From positions 6,802,441 to 6,866,440 of the forward strand of contig NC_134910.1 in assembly GCF_041734735.1 (NCBI RefSeq): a stretch of 64,000 bases of DNA, written 5' to 3'. Below the pieces are notes generated by a model. The model worked only from the letters and a program-made list of their open reading frames with translations. It made no database searches and had not been told where the DNA came from. This document shows, one piece after another, positions 11,620-23,170 of this stretch. Numbering within the stretch: the first letter of the stretch is position 1; each line of letters starts with the position of its first letter. The stretch is from Babylonia areolata (Eukaryota; Mollusca; Gastropoda; Neogastropoda; Buccinidae). Position numbers and translations under genes: made by a program.

Positions 11620-12045
11620 GTTGGGCCCCCCCCCCCTAGTCCCCCTTGCCTCCCCCCACCCCCCCCCCCAAACCCCCACACCCCCCAGTCCCCCTTGCCT
11701 CCCCCACACCCCCCAGTCCCCCTTGCCTCCCCCTACCCCCACCCCCCAATCCCCACACCCCCCAGTCCCCCATGCCTCCCCCCACCCCAACCCCCCTAAC
11801 CCCCAGTCCCCCTTGCCTCCCCCCCCCAACCCCCAGTCCCCCTTGCCTCCCCCCATCCCCACCCCCCAGTCCCCCTTGCCTCCCCCCATCCCCACCCCCA
11901 GTCCCCCTTGCCTCCCCCCAACCCCCCCCAGTCCCCCTTGCCTCCCCCCCCCAACCCCCACACCCCCCAGTCCCCCTTGCCTCCCCCCATCCCCACCCCC
12001 CAGTCCCCCTTGCCTCCCCCCACATCCCCCCCCCCCCCCAGTCCA
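11620..12045. repeat. C-rich minisatellite
   Basis: Irregular units of 24-50 bp containing CCCCCAGTCCCCCTTGCCTC followed by C runs and CCAACCCCCACACC. The proline-rich plus-strand and glycine-rich minus-strand open frames are artefacts. Confidence 0.93.
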
Positions 12046-13013
12046 CTGTCCCGCGTGCATCTCATTCATTCAGCAATAAGGGTTGTCCTCTGTGCAGGGT
12101 GTGTCACAGTGGGTTGTGATGTGGACAGCTCTCTTCCTGCCCGTCTTCCCTGCTGTCTGGGTCCGTACAAATCAAACAAGTGTCATTGGCGGTGAACGTC
12201 TTGAAGTGGAGCGTCTGTTTTGAACTTGATTTACGAGTGGTAAATGAACAAAGTGTTGTGTATGTGTGTGTGTGATATGAAGTGTTCATGAGGGTTTGAA
12301 ATGTGTGGACGTTGGTATTGGAAAGGTTTGCCTCCAGTGTGTGTTTATTAAGGAGGCAGATGCTTTTGACTGACGGGAAAGTAGAAGCATTCATGGTCAG
12401 TAGCTTTGCGAGACAGTGAAGGTTGTGAGGGAAGAGCTGCAACGTGAGTGAAAGCAAGAAGTCAGGGGTTGAGTATTTGAACTGCTCCCCCTCTGGCTTC
12501 CAGAGACCACACACAGCCAGGGATGTGAGCATGGCCACAGCTGTCGTCGCTTGCCCAGACTGATCTGTTGTCAGTCCACAGTTCCCTGTCCATGTGTGTC
12601 CCAAGCCTGTGGTGTCCATGTGTGTCCAGGTGGAGGGCTGTCATCAGACTTGTCGTCAGCAGTCCTTGCTGTGCAGTCCTGTCAGCAGTACTAACTGCAG
12701 GTCTGAGTGCTGCATCCAGGGTCAAGACAAAAAGTTGTCTTCTTTTTTTTTCCTTTTTTTTTCTGACTGGAAAATCCTTGCCATTTATTGACTGTTTATA
12801 TCTCAGGAATTGATGATTGGTGGAAAGGACGATGCTGGATCAAACTGCTGGCTGTGCCCAGGGCTGAGAGACAAGGACGTGAGGACGGTCCAGATGTTTC
12901 TCTTTCTGCAGACAGGCACTGTGTTCATGGGAAAGGTGGTTGTTGAAATTCTACATGTTGATGTTTGTATGGACTGTAATTATGACTGGACATGTTTTGC
13001 ATTTCTTCTTTTT

Positions 13014-13044
<31 letters not shown>

Positions 13045-13249
13045 CCAGTGGGTGGATTACGCACCAGCCCTGTATTCAGGGTTGGACAATGTTGAGGGGT
13101 CTGTGTTGAGGGCTGGTGGTCAGTATTGAGGGCAAGTCTGTATATTGAGGGCTGGTCTACAGGCTGTCTCGTGTTGTGCCCAAACAAGGTGATGTCATCT
13201 TGAGGCTGCCTCATCATGCTGTGTCCAAACACCGTCATGACGGTGCTGT
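12046..13249. other. Non-coding, no gene seen
   Basis: Mostly unique-looking sequence with T tracts at 12745-12763 and 13007-13044. At 13075-13160 there is a degenerate run of GTTGAGGGCTGGTC-type units. No exon with family resemblance. Confidence 0.5.
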
Positions 13250-13735
13250 GCTCGTGCGGATCTTCACTGGGAACTGAACTGTTTACACAGAAATGAGGGC
13301 GTGCGGATCTTCACTGGGAACTGAACTGTTTACACAGAAATGAGGGCGTGCGGATCTTCACTGGGAACTGAACTGTTTACACAGAAATGAGGGAGAAGGG
13401 AAAAGGACACTTACACAGAAATGAGGGAGAAGGGAAAAGGACACACATAAATGAGGGAGTAGGGAAAAGGACACTTTACACAGAAATGAGGGAGTAGGGA
13501 AAAGGACACTTTACACAGAAATGAGGGAGAAGGGAAAAGGACACTTTACACAGAAATGAGGGAGTAGGGAAAAGGACGGAGAAGGGAAAAGGACACTTAC
13601 ACAGAAATGAGGGAGAAGGGAAAAGGACACTTACACAGAAATGAGGGAGAAGGGAAAAGGACACTTACACAGAAATGAGGGAGAAGGGAAAAGGACACTT
13701 TACACAGAAATGAGGGAGAAGGGAAAAGCACACAG
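13250..13735. repeat. Two adjoining minisatellites (about 48 bp x3, then 34 bp x10)
   Basis: The first array has GTGCGGATCTTCACTGGGAA and CTGAACTGTTTACACAG. Its last part, ACACAGAAATGAGGG, then continues as the second array with GAGAAGGGAAAAGGACACTT. The second repeat appears to have grown out of the end of the first. Confidence 0.93.
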
Positions 13736-14444
13736 GTCCTCGTCTGACTTTGTGCTGATGAGAATGTTGCCGGCTGACCCTGTCAGTCAGATCCTGGCCT
13801 CAACCAGAGGAGGGGCCAAGCCTTCGTGTGTGTGTGTCGATGTGTGTTGGTGTGGAAATCCCTGTGTGTTCACTTCTGGACTGCCACAGCATTTTGTCTT
13901 GTCTCAGTGCAGTGGATGGGAAACTGCACAAGACAGAAACATGGCGATGGTGTCAAGTGTTCCTTGTTTCTCATACGCTAGTTTGGCGCGGAAAGAAGTG
14001 GACAACTTTGTTGATGTTCGACCGTCTTTGCTGCTTTTTTAGGTTTCTTCTGAGTCCCATGCTCAAATGTATGTAGTATCTAGGAGCCTAAAATGTATAG
14101 GTATTGTTCACATGTATGATTTATATCGGTAGTTTCATGTCGTGATACCCGTTGATAAGATTTGCCGCAGTTGATTCTGTTTAGCGTAGTGCGAATGCAG
14201 AATGAGGAGGTTTTTCTATGGCATCTGTTGGCGGGAGAGTGGATAGACGTACACAAGAGTTCAGTCATGTAAAGTCACTGTGTCATCTCTGTTGCTTTGT
14301 TGGAATGTAAATCTAGCACACGAGGAGGTCAGAGTGTTTGGTAAAAGATGAGTCACAGTTTCACTTGATTCGTGAAATGTTATGTACCATATTTTGTGTT
14401 GTCCCTGGAGCTGATTTTAGTCCTGTCAGGGGAGATGGTTCTTC
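13736..14444. other. Non-coding, no gene seen
   Basis: Unique-looking sequence; no exon or element recognised. Confidence 0.5.
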
Positions 14445-16620
14445 AGTTTCCCCAGCCCTGAAGGTATTGTGTGTGAGATGATTGTTTCTTCAATGTCCCC
14501 AGGTCTGAAGGTATTGTGTGTGAGATGATTGTTTCTTCAATGTCCCCAGCCCTGAAGGTGTTGTGTGTGAGATGATTGTTTCTTCAATGCCCCCAGCCCT
14601 GAAGGTGTTGTGTGTGAGATGATTGTTTCTTCAATGTCCCCAGCCCTGAAGGTATTGTGTGTGAGATGATTGTTTCTTCAGTGTCCCCAGCCCTGAAGGT
14701 GTTGTGTGTGAGATGATTGTTTCTTCAATGCCCCCAGGTCTGAAGGTGTTGTGTGTGAGATGATTGTTTCTTCAATGTCCCCAGCCCTGAAGGTATTGTG
14801 GGTGAGATGATTGTTTCTTCAATGCCCCCAGGTCTGAAGGTATTGTGTGTGAGATGATTGTTTCTTCAATGCCCCCAGCCCTGAAGGTATTGTGTGTGAG
14901 ATGATTGTTTCTTCAATGTCCCCAGCCCCGAAGGTATTGTGTGTGAGATGATTGTTTCTTCAATGTCCCCAGGTCTGAAGGTGTTGTGTGTGAGATGATT
15001 GTTTCTTCAATGTCCCCAGGTCTGAAGGTATTGTGTGTGAGATGATTGTTTCTTCAATGTCCCCAGGTCTGAAGGTATTGTGTGTGAGATGATTGTTTCT
15101 TCAATGTCCCCAGGTCTGAAGGTATTGTGTGTGAGATGATTGTTTCTTCAATGTCCCCAGCCCCGAAGGTATTGTGTGTGAGATGATTGTTTCTTCAATG
15201 TCCCCAGCCCTGAAGGTGTTGTGTGTGAGATGATTGTTTCTTCAATGTCCCCAGGTCTGAAGGTATTGTGTGTGAGATGATTGTTTCTTCAATGTCCCCA
15301 GCCGTGAAGGTATTGTGTGTGAGATGATTGTTTCTTCAATGTCCCCAGGTCTGAAGGTATTGTGTGTGAGATGATTGTTTCTTCAATGTCCCCAGCCCTG
15401 AAGGTATTGTGTGTGAGATGATTGTTTCTTCAATGCCCCCAGCCCTGAAGGTATTGTGTGTGAGATGATTGTTTCTTCAATGTCCCCAGGTCTGAAGGTA
15501 TTGTGTGTGAGATGATTGTTTCTTCAATGTCCCCAGGTCTGAAGGTATTGTGTGTGAGATGATTGTTTCTTCAATGTCCCCAGCCCTGAAGGTATTGTGT
15601 GTGAGATGATTGTTTCTTCAATGTCCCCAGCCCTGAAGGTGTTGTGTGTGAGATGATTGTTTCTTCAATGTCCCCAGGTCTGAAGGTATTGTGTTTGAGA
15701 TGATTGTTTCTTCAATGTCCCCAGCCCTGAAGGTATTGTGTGTGAGATGATTGTTTCTTTAATGTCCCCAGGTCTGAAGGTATTGTGTGTGAGATGATTG
15801 TTTCTTCAATGTCCCCAGTCCTGAAGGTATTGTGTGTGAGATGATTGTTTCTTTAATGTCCCCAGGTCTGAAGGTATTGTGTGTGAGATGATTGTTTCTT
15901 CAATGTCCCCAGGTCTGAAGGTGTTGTGTGTGAGATGATTGTTTCTTCAATGCCCCCAGCCCTGAAGGTATTGTGTGTGAGATGATTGTTTCTTCAATGT
16001 CCCCAGGTCTGAAGGTATTGTGTGTGAGATGATTGTTTCTTTAATGTCCCCAGGTCTGAAGGTATTGTGTGTGAGATGATTGTTTCTTCAATCTCCCCAG
16101 GTCTGAAGGTGTTGTGTGTGAGATGATTGTTTCTTCAATGTCCCCAGCCCTGAAGGTGTTGTGTGTGAGATGATTGTTTCTTCAGTGTCCCCAGGTCTGA
16201 AGGTGTTGTGTGTGAGATGATTGTTTCTTCAATGTCCCCAGCCCTGAAGGTATTGTGTGTGAGATGATTGTTTCTTCAATGTCCCCAGGTCTGAAGGTAT
16301 TGTGTGTGAGATGATTGTTTCTTTAATGTCCCCAGGTCTGAAGGTATTGTGTGTGAGATGATTGTTTCTTCAATGTCCCCAGGTCTGAAGGTGTTGTGTG
16401 TGAGATGATTGTTTCTTCAATGCCCCCAGGACTGAAGGTATTGTGTGTGAGATGATTGTTTCTTCAATGCCCCCAGGACTGAAGGTATTGTGTGTGAGAT
16501 GATTGTTTCTTCAATGTCCCCAGGTCTGAAGGTATTGTGTGTGAGATGATTGTTTCTTCAATGTCCCCAGGTCTGAAGGTGTTGTGTGTGAGATGATCGT
16601 TTCTTCAATGCCCCCAGCCC
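14445..16620. repeat. 2.2 kb, 47-bp minisatellite, about 46 copies
   Basis: Unit contains TGAAGGTATTGTGTGTGAGA and TGATTGTTTCTTCAATGTCC, ending CCAG then GTC or CCC. Main variants are GTATTG/GTGTTG and CCAGGTC/CCAGCCC, interspersed along the array. Each unit holds both a 3'-splice-like and a 5'-splice-like sequence on the plus strand (see findings). Confidence 0.97.
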
Positions 16621-17065
16621 TGTAGTGTCTCCTTTGTGATGTTCTGGGCAGTAATCAGCATGATTTTGATTGGATTTCTGGAATGTCCTCACAGTCTTGT
16701 TTGTCCCAAGATATGAGAGAGGGGTGACCAGATTGGTGTGGACGTTGGGCAGTTTGACAGTTTGTGGGCAGAATAGATAAAGGGTCATGCTGACAGAATG
16801 GACAGAACATATTGATGGAGCGGACAGGTGTGAAGAAGTGGGTTGGTTCTTGGAATTACTTTTTTAATTTAGAAAAAGAAGAAGAAAAAAACAAACCAGT
16901 TTTTGATAATTACTTACTGCTAAGAGAGTGAATTTGGAATGGGGTTGCGGGGGCTGGGGGTGGGTGGGAAGTGTGGACTGCCTTCCAACAACTGGCAGGA
17001 TTTGGCTGCCTTCAGCCCTCACTGGTATCGGCCCTCGGTTGGCTGTTTCACTTTCGAAATTTCTG
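16621..17065. other. Non-coding, no gene seen
   Basis: Unique-looking sequence with an A-rich patch at 16866-16892. Confidence 0.5.
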
Positions 17066-17167
17066 TTTTAGTTCCTTCAAGGAGGCGTCACTGCGTTCCG
17101 TTGAATCCATATACGCTACACCACCTCTGCCAGGCAGACGTCTGTCCAGCAGCTGAACCCAACACAC

Positions 17168-17400
17168 TTAACTCACTCAGTACGGCCAGTCCTCTCTTCT
17201 CACTCTACACAGACCCCTCGGATGTCCAGTGGGTGTCTGAATGACCCAACCTTTAGCTTTCGTCGTCAGAATTGTGGTATTCTTTGTCAACATTCACCTC
17301 TTCAGTATAAGAGCGTTCCGCTTGCAATATTTTGATGGTGGTAATTGGGGTGAAACGCTGTTAACGTCGCCTCTTTCGCCGTTCGTATGGAGAGAGTTAA
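17168..17400 (+). mobile_element. TTAA MITE copy 2, inside SINE-D
   Basis: 233 bp, TTAACTCACTCAGTACGGCC to CGTATGGAGAGAGTTAA. Inserted in the SINE-D tail between CCCAACACAC and GTCAGGC. Confidence 0.92.
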
Positions 17401-17621
17401 GTCAGGCCTGGAGTGCAGGCATTGTGTTTGTGTACCTATCAGAGTGGATTTCTTTTTTTTACACAATTTTGCCAGAGGACAACACTTTTGTTGCCATGGG
17501 TTCTTTATCAATGCACCAAGTGCGTGCTGCACACAGACTCCTGGTTTATCATCTCATGGGAATGACTAGACTCTCAGTTTGATTGTTCCGGTCAAACTTG
17601 GGACAGAGGGCGAGAGCGGGT

Positions 17622-18008
17622 TTCTTCTTCTTCTTCTCCTTCTTCTACTGCGTTTGTGGGCTGCAACTCCCACGTTCACTCGTATATATGTGAGTGGGCT
17701 TTTATGTGTATGACCGTTTTTAACCCGCCATGTAGGCAGCCATACTCCGCTTTCGGGGGGTGTGCATGCTGGGTATGTTCTTGTTTCCATAACCCACCGA
17801 ACGCTGACATGGATTACAGGATCTTTAACATTCGTATTTGATCTTCTGCACACGAAGGCACTGGCAGGTCTGCACATATGTTGACCTGGGAGATCGTAAA
17901 AATTCTCCACCCTTTACCCACCAGGCGCCCTCACCATGATTCGAACCCGGAACCCGGAACCCTCAGATTGAGGGTCTAATGCTTTAACCACTCAGCTATT
18001 GCGCCCGT
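17622..18008 (-). mobile_element. SINE-A copy, full length, 11-bp TSD, inside SINE-D
   Basis: Reverse orientation: (GAA)n tail at the left and tRNA-like head ending GGGCGCAATAGC at the right. The duplication CGAGAGCGGGT lies at 17611-17621 and 18009-18019. The head has a small local duplication (GGAACCC twice near 17948). Confidence 0.95.
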
Positions 18009-18085
18009 CGAGAGCGGGTGTTCAAACCCAGACCCTCGCAGACACTGTATTGGCAGGAAAGAGTATTGACCACTCGGCCACCTAC

Positions 18086-18610
18086 CGTATTGTTGTCTGT
18101 GATCACACAGTGTGTGTGTGTGTGTTTGGGCGCGTGCGCGTGCGTGCATGATCAAGCCGTGGAGGTAGGGGAGGAGATGTCTGGAAACCTGTGGGTCATG
18201 AGAACAGAGTTGTAGAGCCGGAGTGCTTTCAGGGGGTTGTTTGCTGTGATATTGTTTGTGTGTTTAGTGCGTGTGTGTATGTTGAGTAGTGTGTGTGTGT
18301 GTGTGTTGAGTAGTGTGTGTGTGTGTGGTGTTTCATTTCACATGTTTCTGCATGTACATTGAGCTTGTAGGTTTTAACACACCAGTGGTTTTTTTTTTTT
18401 TTTAACACAGATCACATTATGCAGACATTTTCCTTTTTTTCTTTCAATCAAAATCGACAGGGTCATTGGACCATATATATCAAAACGTATTTATGATTTC
18501 TTAATGTTCAATTGTGTAAGAATGACTAAGATACTTTTCAGTATTTCACAGGGATTTTTTTTTTTTTACAGGGTGAAAGAACTCGGGGTAAATGATAGAT
18601 CAAAAACATA
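18086..18610. other. Non-coding, no gene seen
   Basis: (TG)n blocks at 18110-18126, 18288-18308 and 18314-18330; T tracts at 18388-18403 and 18556-18568. Confidence 0.5.
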
Positions 18611-19036
18611 TATGTTATTGAACTTTGGGTTGATTGTAGACCTCTGCACTCTACAGAGATCCTAGCCGTTGGACTTGAACTTTTTCGTTTTCTCCGCACA
18701 GGCGGATAGTAGTTTGCACAGGACAGGAATCGGGGGGGCCCCTGCCGGAGTCTTCACTAGCGGGTCACGGTGAAGTATGTGTAGTTAAACAAAATTTTTA
18801 TCACAGGAAAAGTTACATGTATGTTATTGAACTTTGGGTTGATTGTAGACCTCTTCACTCTACAGAGATCCTAGCTGTTGGACTTGGAACTTTTTCGTTT
18901 TCTCCGCACAGGCGGGTAGTAGTTTGCACAGGACAGGAATCGGGGGGACCCCTGCCTCGGAGTCTGCACTAGCGGGTCACGGTGAAGTATGTGTAACTAG
19001 TTAAAACAAAATTTTTTTTATCACAGGAAAAAGTTA
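18611..19036 (+). repeat. Direct duplication (209 + 217 bp) of a dispersed repeat
   Basis: Two tandem copies start TATGTTATTGAACTTTGGGT at 18611 and 18820. Each includes TCCGCACAGGCGG (small hairpin) and AGTTTGCACAGGACAGGAAT. A diverged third copy lies inverted at 30158-30275, so the unit is a dispersed repeat that was locally duplicated. Confidence 0.9.
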
Positions 19037-19370
19037 CATGTGGTTGATGACCCGAGTTATGATGTTGTATTTCAAGTGGGATTTAACTGTGCTGGAATGA
19101 TTGAGTGTTTAATGTGTGTGTGTGTGTGATTGTAAAATACGTCTGTGGCAGGGGGAAATGTTGTGGGGTGGGGTGGGGGGGGGGCAGTGCTTCTCTCTGA
19201 CGTGTATGGTGCAGGGGCCTGCAGTTCACTTCCTTCTTTCATACTGGCTACTTCAGAGAGAGCAACATGCGCAGAAGCACAGAATGGTTGTAAAAAAAAA
19301 AAAAATTTTTAAATCAAACAAAACAGCTTCTGTCTGCTGGATGTTGATAGGAGCATGGGGGAAAAAAAAT
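19037..19370. other. Non-coding, no gene seen
   Basis: G-rich patch at 19164-19184 and an A/T tract at 19291-19310; no element recognised. Confidence 0.5.
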
Positions 19371-19770
19371 GTCAGATTTACCGCTGACATTGTCAGAAAG
19401 ATACATGGTAAAGTGTCAGATTTACCGCTGACAGTGTCAGAAAGATACATGGTAAAGTGTCAGATTTACCGCTGACATTGTTAGAAAGACACATGGTAAA
19501 GTGTCAGATTTACCGCTGACATTGTTTGAAAGACACATGGTAAAGTGTCAGATTTACCGCTGACAGTGTCAGAAAGATACATGGTAAAGTGTCAGATTTA
19601 CCGCTGACAGTGTTAGAAAGACACATGGGAAAGTGTCAGATTTACCGCTGACAGTGTCAGAAAGACACATGGAAAAGAGACTGTCAGAAAGATACATGGT
19701 AAAGTGTCAGATTTACTGCTGACGATGTCAGAAAGACACATGGTAAAGTGTCAGATTTACCACTGACACT
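19371..19770. repeat. 44-bp minisatellite, about 9 copies
   Basis: Unit contains GTCAGATTTACCGCTGACAG and TGTCAGAAAGATACATGGTA. GTCAG...CTGAC arms give each unit weak hairpin potential. Confidence 0.94.
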
Positions 19771-20144
19771 GAAGCGCTCACAGGACAGGTCACTTCCAAA
19801 CCAAAAGTGAAACGCTGAGAAAATGGAACTGACTTGTCCTTTCTCTGTGTTTTGCTTCTGGTTTGGGTTGGGGGGGTTTTCTGTGTGGCTATGGGTCAGG
19901 CGTTCAGGACTTCTGATCCAAGTTCCTCAGCCTATCCGGGTGTTGGAAGGTTCTTGACGCTGGTTGTGGAAGGTTTAAAGGGCAGAAGGAGAGGGACTGG
20001 GGCCCAGCCTTCCCTTGCAGAGTCCTTGGGGCACTGGATAGGAATTCGCTGCCGCTATGGCCCTCAAAGGTTGTGAGATCTTTGACCTTTTTTTTCTTTC
20101 TTTTTTTAAACTTTTGTGGTGGAGGAAGTGGTCTGTTACCTCTT
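19771..20144. other. Non-coding, unclassified
   Basis: A stretch of ordinary base composition (19800-20090) with an open frame of 80 codons and no family resemblance. It could be an old repeat or a UTR. Confidence 0.4.
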
Positions 20145-20148
20145 TTTT

Positions 20149-20189
<41 letters not shown>

Positions 20190-20425
20190 CTCTCTCTCTC
20201 CTCTCTCTCCTCTCCCCCCTCCCTCTCTCTCCTCTCCTCTCTCTCCCCTCTCTCTCCTCTCTCTCTCCCCTCTCTCTCTCCTCTCTCTCCTCTCTCCCCT
20301 CCCTCTCTCTCCTCTCTCTCTCCTCCCTCTCTCTCTCCTCTCTCCCCCCCGCTCTCTCCTCTCTCTCTCCTCCCTCTCTCTCTCCTCTCCTTACTCTCCC
20401 CTCCCTCTCTCTCCTCCTTTCTCTC

Positions 20426-20467
<42 letters not shown>

Positions 20468-20515
20468 CCTCTCTCTCTCCTCTCCCCTCCCTCTCTCTCC
20501 TCTCCTCTCTCTCTC

Positions 20516-20551
<36 letters not shown>

Positions 20552-20600
20552 CTCCCTCTCCCCCCTCTCTCTCTCCTCTTTTCCTCTCCCCTCTCTGTCT
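20145..20600. repeat. CT-rich simple repeat
   Basis: Nearly pure (CT)n with CCTC interruptions. The Leu/Ser frames on plus and Arg/Glu frames on minus are artefacts. Confidence 0.95.
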
Positions 20601-20714
20601 GCCTTCCATTTCCTCTTCCTGTCTTCTGCTGTCCTTCAGTTCCCTGCAGCAAGGTGTGTGTGGGGGACACACTGTTGTGCTGTTTCCTTGTCACTGTTCT
20701 TTTCTTTCCTTTAC

Positions 20715-21210
20715 TTACCTTCCATTGTCACCACTGCCCTTACCAACCCCCCCCCCCCTTCCCTGTTTTTCTCTCCCCTGCCTTCCATTGTCACCACTGC
20801 CCTTACCCCCCCCCCCCCCCTTCCCTGTTTTTCTCTCCCCTGCCTTCCATTGTCACCACTGCCCTTACCCCCCCCCCCCCCTTCCCTGTTTTTCTCTCCC
20901 CTGCCTTCCATTGTCACCACTGCCCTTACCCACCCACCCCCCTTGCCTGTTTTTCTCTCCCCTGCCTTCCATTGTCACCACTGCCCTTACCCCCCCCCCC
21001 CCTTCCCTGTTTTTCTCTCCCCTGCCTTCCATTGTCACCACTGCCCTTATCTCCCCCCCCCCCCCTTGCCTGTTTTTCTCTCCCCTGCCTTCCATTGTCA
21101 CCACTGCCCTTACCCCCCCCCCCCTTCCCTGTTTTTCTCTCCCCTGCCTTCCATTGTCACCACTGCCCTTACCTCCCTTCCCTGTTTTTTCTCTCCCCTG
21201 CCTCCATGGG
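20715..21210. repeat. Minisatellite of about 60 bp, 8 copies
   Basis: Unit contains CTTCCATTGTCACCACTGCC, CTTAC plus a C run of variable length, and TTCCCTGTTTTTCTCTCCCC. Length variation is mostly in the C run. Confidence 0.95.
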
Positions 21211-21959
21211 TTTTTGTTTGTTTTGTTTTTTGTTTGTCTTGTTTTGTTTTTGTTTTTTTCATGTTATATTTTGTGTTAATTCCCAAGTGATGCACAGCAG
21301 CGTCAACAATGGCAGTTCTGACTCACAGTGTGCGTTGGCTATTAGTGAACAGTTGATTGTGGTAGTTGTGTCATGATTTAAGTGATGTTTGATTCTTGGA
21401 GGCGTGTGTGAACATGCTTTTTGGTGATGCTTGAAGGAGGGTTGATGTGTCAGTGCATGCATATTGATTGGCAGTGTTGACACCCGTTACTTGAAAGGTG
21501 CTGGTTTTTCTCTGGTTCTGCTAGATCCATTTGGGTCTGCTTTGTTGTGTACTTAATTTTGGCTTGTTCCTTTGTGTGTGTGTGTGTGTTTGTGTGTGTG
21601 TCAGCGCCATTCCAGTGGACTGCAAGCAACACGTTGTACTAAGAATTGACAGCTGATTTATTTTAATTTTTTTCCCACACATATTAGTTAAGCACCGTCT
21701 TAATTGACCATTCTAGATGTAGAGGGTTTAATGTTTTTCATGCATATTCAGTCATCAGCAAAATCATTTTGATTGTGTAACATTTGAGATTATTGTTGAT
21801 GTGTGATTTTGGAATGCTTGGTTAGTGGCCTTAGGAATGTTATAGCAGCTTGTGAGAAGTGTATTTTTCTTTTTTTGAAAGCACCCATGTTCGTGTGTGG
21901 GTGTGTGTGTGTGGACAATGAATATCGCATGACATAGTGGTCAGAAAATGATGATGGAC
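21211..21959. other. Non-coding, no gene seen
   Basis: T/GT-rich sequence with (TG)n at 21574-21602 and 21894-21914. Confidence 0.5.
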
Positions 21960-22570
21960 AATGCTTGATGTCCCAGCCAGATGGTGGTGGTGTGAGTCCA
22001 TCGAGATCGATGATGACCATCGTTGTCATCCAGCTGGGGGATTGACTGATGACTTGCGCGATGAGTTTGTTTAAAGTGAAGAGGAGTTGTGCAACGTCGA
22101 CCTCACTCTCTCATCCGGGTTCACCAATTTCCAGTGGCAAGACTATAAGTCGAGACGACTGGAGGATGAGCACAGATGCAGTGGATGACCAAGATATCCT
22201 TTCGGTGTCTCATCTTGCTCTCTGCACTCCACAGTGTGTTGCTGTAACCGCCTTCCTCTCCGTTGAACCGATAGGTTTCTTCCGCAGATTCTGCCGGATC
22301 CAGACTTCGCATGCATGGGTAGACACACCCCGGGGGCCAACTGCATGTAGCATGCACACAGCACAGTGGAGCTAGATGGCCGTCAGTGGCTCTCCTGAGC
22401 CGACGCCCTTTTATGGATCTTGTTTTTAATTCCATATTGGTGTCTAGCCACCCGCCTCACCATCCCGCAAGATATCATTGTGATGTAGAATTGTCACCTC
22501 CAAGTGTGACCTGCAAGTTTGAGGAAACGAAACGTGGGTTGGAGACAGAATTGTTGAAAGAAACGCAAGC
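21960..22570 (-). repeat. Unclassified dispersed element, minus orientation
   Basis: Its left end (21985-22035) is the inverted match of the module at 2995-3050. The remainder has balanced composition unlike its surroundings and partly open minus-strand frames with no recognised domain. It could be a LINE or SINE remnant; boundaries are uncertain. Confidence 0.45.
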
Positions 22571-22751
22571 ATGACGCTGTTTGAATTGAATGTATACAGG
22601 TGAAGGGCAGGTACCTTGTCTGCTTTTTAAAAAAAAATTTTTATTCCATTTTGTTTTGCTATTTGTCTTGTACTTGTGGAAGACATCATCAGTATGTTGA
22701 CCATCATCAGCAAACTCCCAAGTGGAATTGTGGAATGTGTGGCATTGTGCT

Positions 22752-23170
22752 GCACTGTATTCTGTTGTATTGTATTGCATTGTATTGTAGTTTTGTGTTA
22801 CTTATTTTTCACACCAGATTTCTGTGTGTAAAACCAGTGCCGCTGTCCCCAGGGAGAGTGCGTCACCACAGTGCAGCACCAACTCTTTTTATTCTTTTTT
22901 TTTTTCTGTCTTCAAATGCATTTGTTTTCCGATTAAAGTGGATTTTTCGACAGAATTTTGCTAGGGACAGCCCTTTTGTCGTCACCATGGGTTCCTTTAC
23001 ATGTGCTAAGTGCACGCACACAGGACCTCAGTTTATCATCTCATCATGATGACTCGAGTCCAGACCCCCACTCAAGGTCAGGGAGAAAATTCTAGTGATT
23101 GTGGGATTCAATCCCCCGTGCTCAGATTCTCTCTCTTTCTAAGGTGGTCGTGTTACTGCAAGGTCACCTC
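22752..23170 (-). mobile_element. SINE-B copy
   Basis: Reverse orientation. The 3' tail is at the left as (TATTG)n (22761-22790) and the core is GGGTTCCTTTACATGTGC. The tRNA-like head at the right has B box GGATTGAATCCC. About 80% similar by eye to the 41.5 kb copy. Confidence 0.8.

Larger units (their letters stand above)
17066..18085 (-). mobile_element. SINE-D copy, interrupted by a MITE and a SINE-A
   Basis: tRNA-derived SINE in minus orientation. The head at the right reads GGTGGCCGAGTGGTC with B box GGGTTTGAACCC. The central domain GGGTTCTTTATCAATGCACC is shared with SINE-B. The tail module at the left contains TCAAGGAGGCGTCACTGCG. A MITE (17168-17400) lies in the tail module and a SINE-A (17622-18008) near the B box. 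Confidence 0.85.

Noticed and set aside
11510-12079. 189-codon proline-rich protein
   Set aside because: Translation of the C-rich minisatellite; all three frames and the opposite strand are open too.
14445-16620. CRISPR array
   Set aside because: Units are contiguous with no unique spacers, and the genome is eukaryotic. The same reasoning applies to the other tandem arrays.
17241-17582. Conserved small protein beginning MTQPLASVVRIVVFF, seen at five places
   Set aside because: It is a chance open frame in each copy of the TTAA MITE and runs out of the element into unrelated flanks.
20057-21376. 439-codon Leu/Ser/Pro frame and its minus-strand Arg/Glu counterpart
   Set aside because: Translation of a (CT)n tract and a 60-bp minisatellite; open in several frames at once.
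22121-22435. 104-codon minus-strand protein
   Set aside because: Lies in an unclassified dispersed element, no domain recognised; kept only as a repeat.
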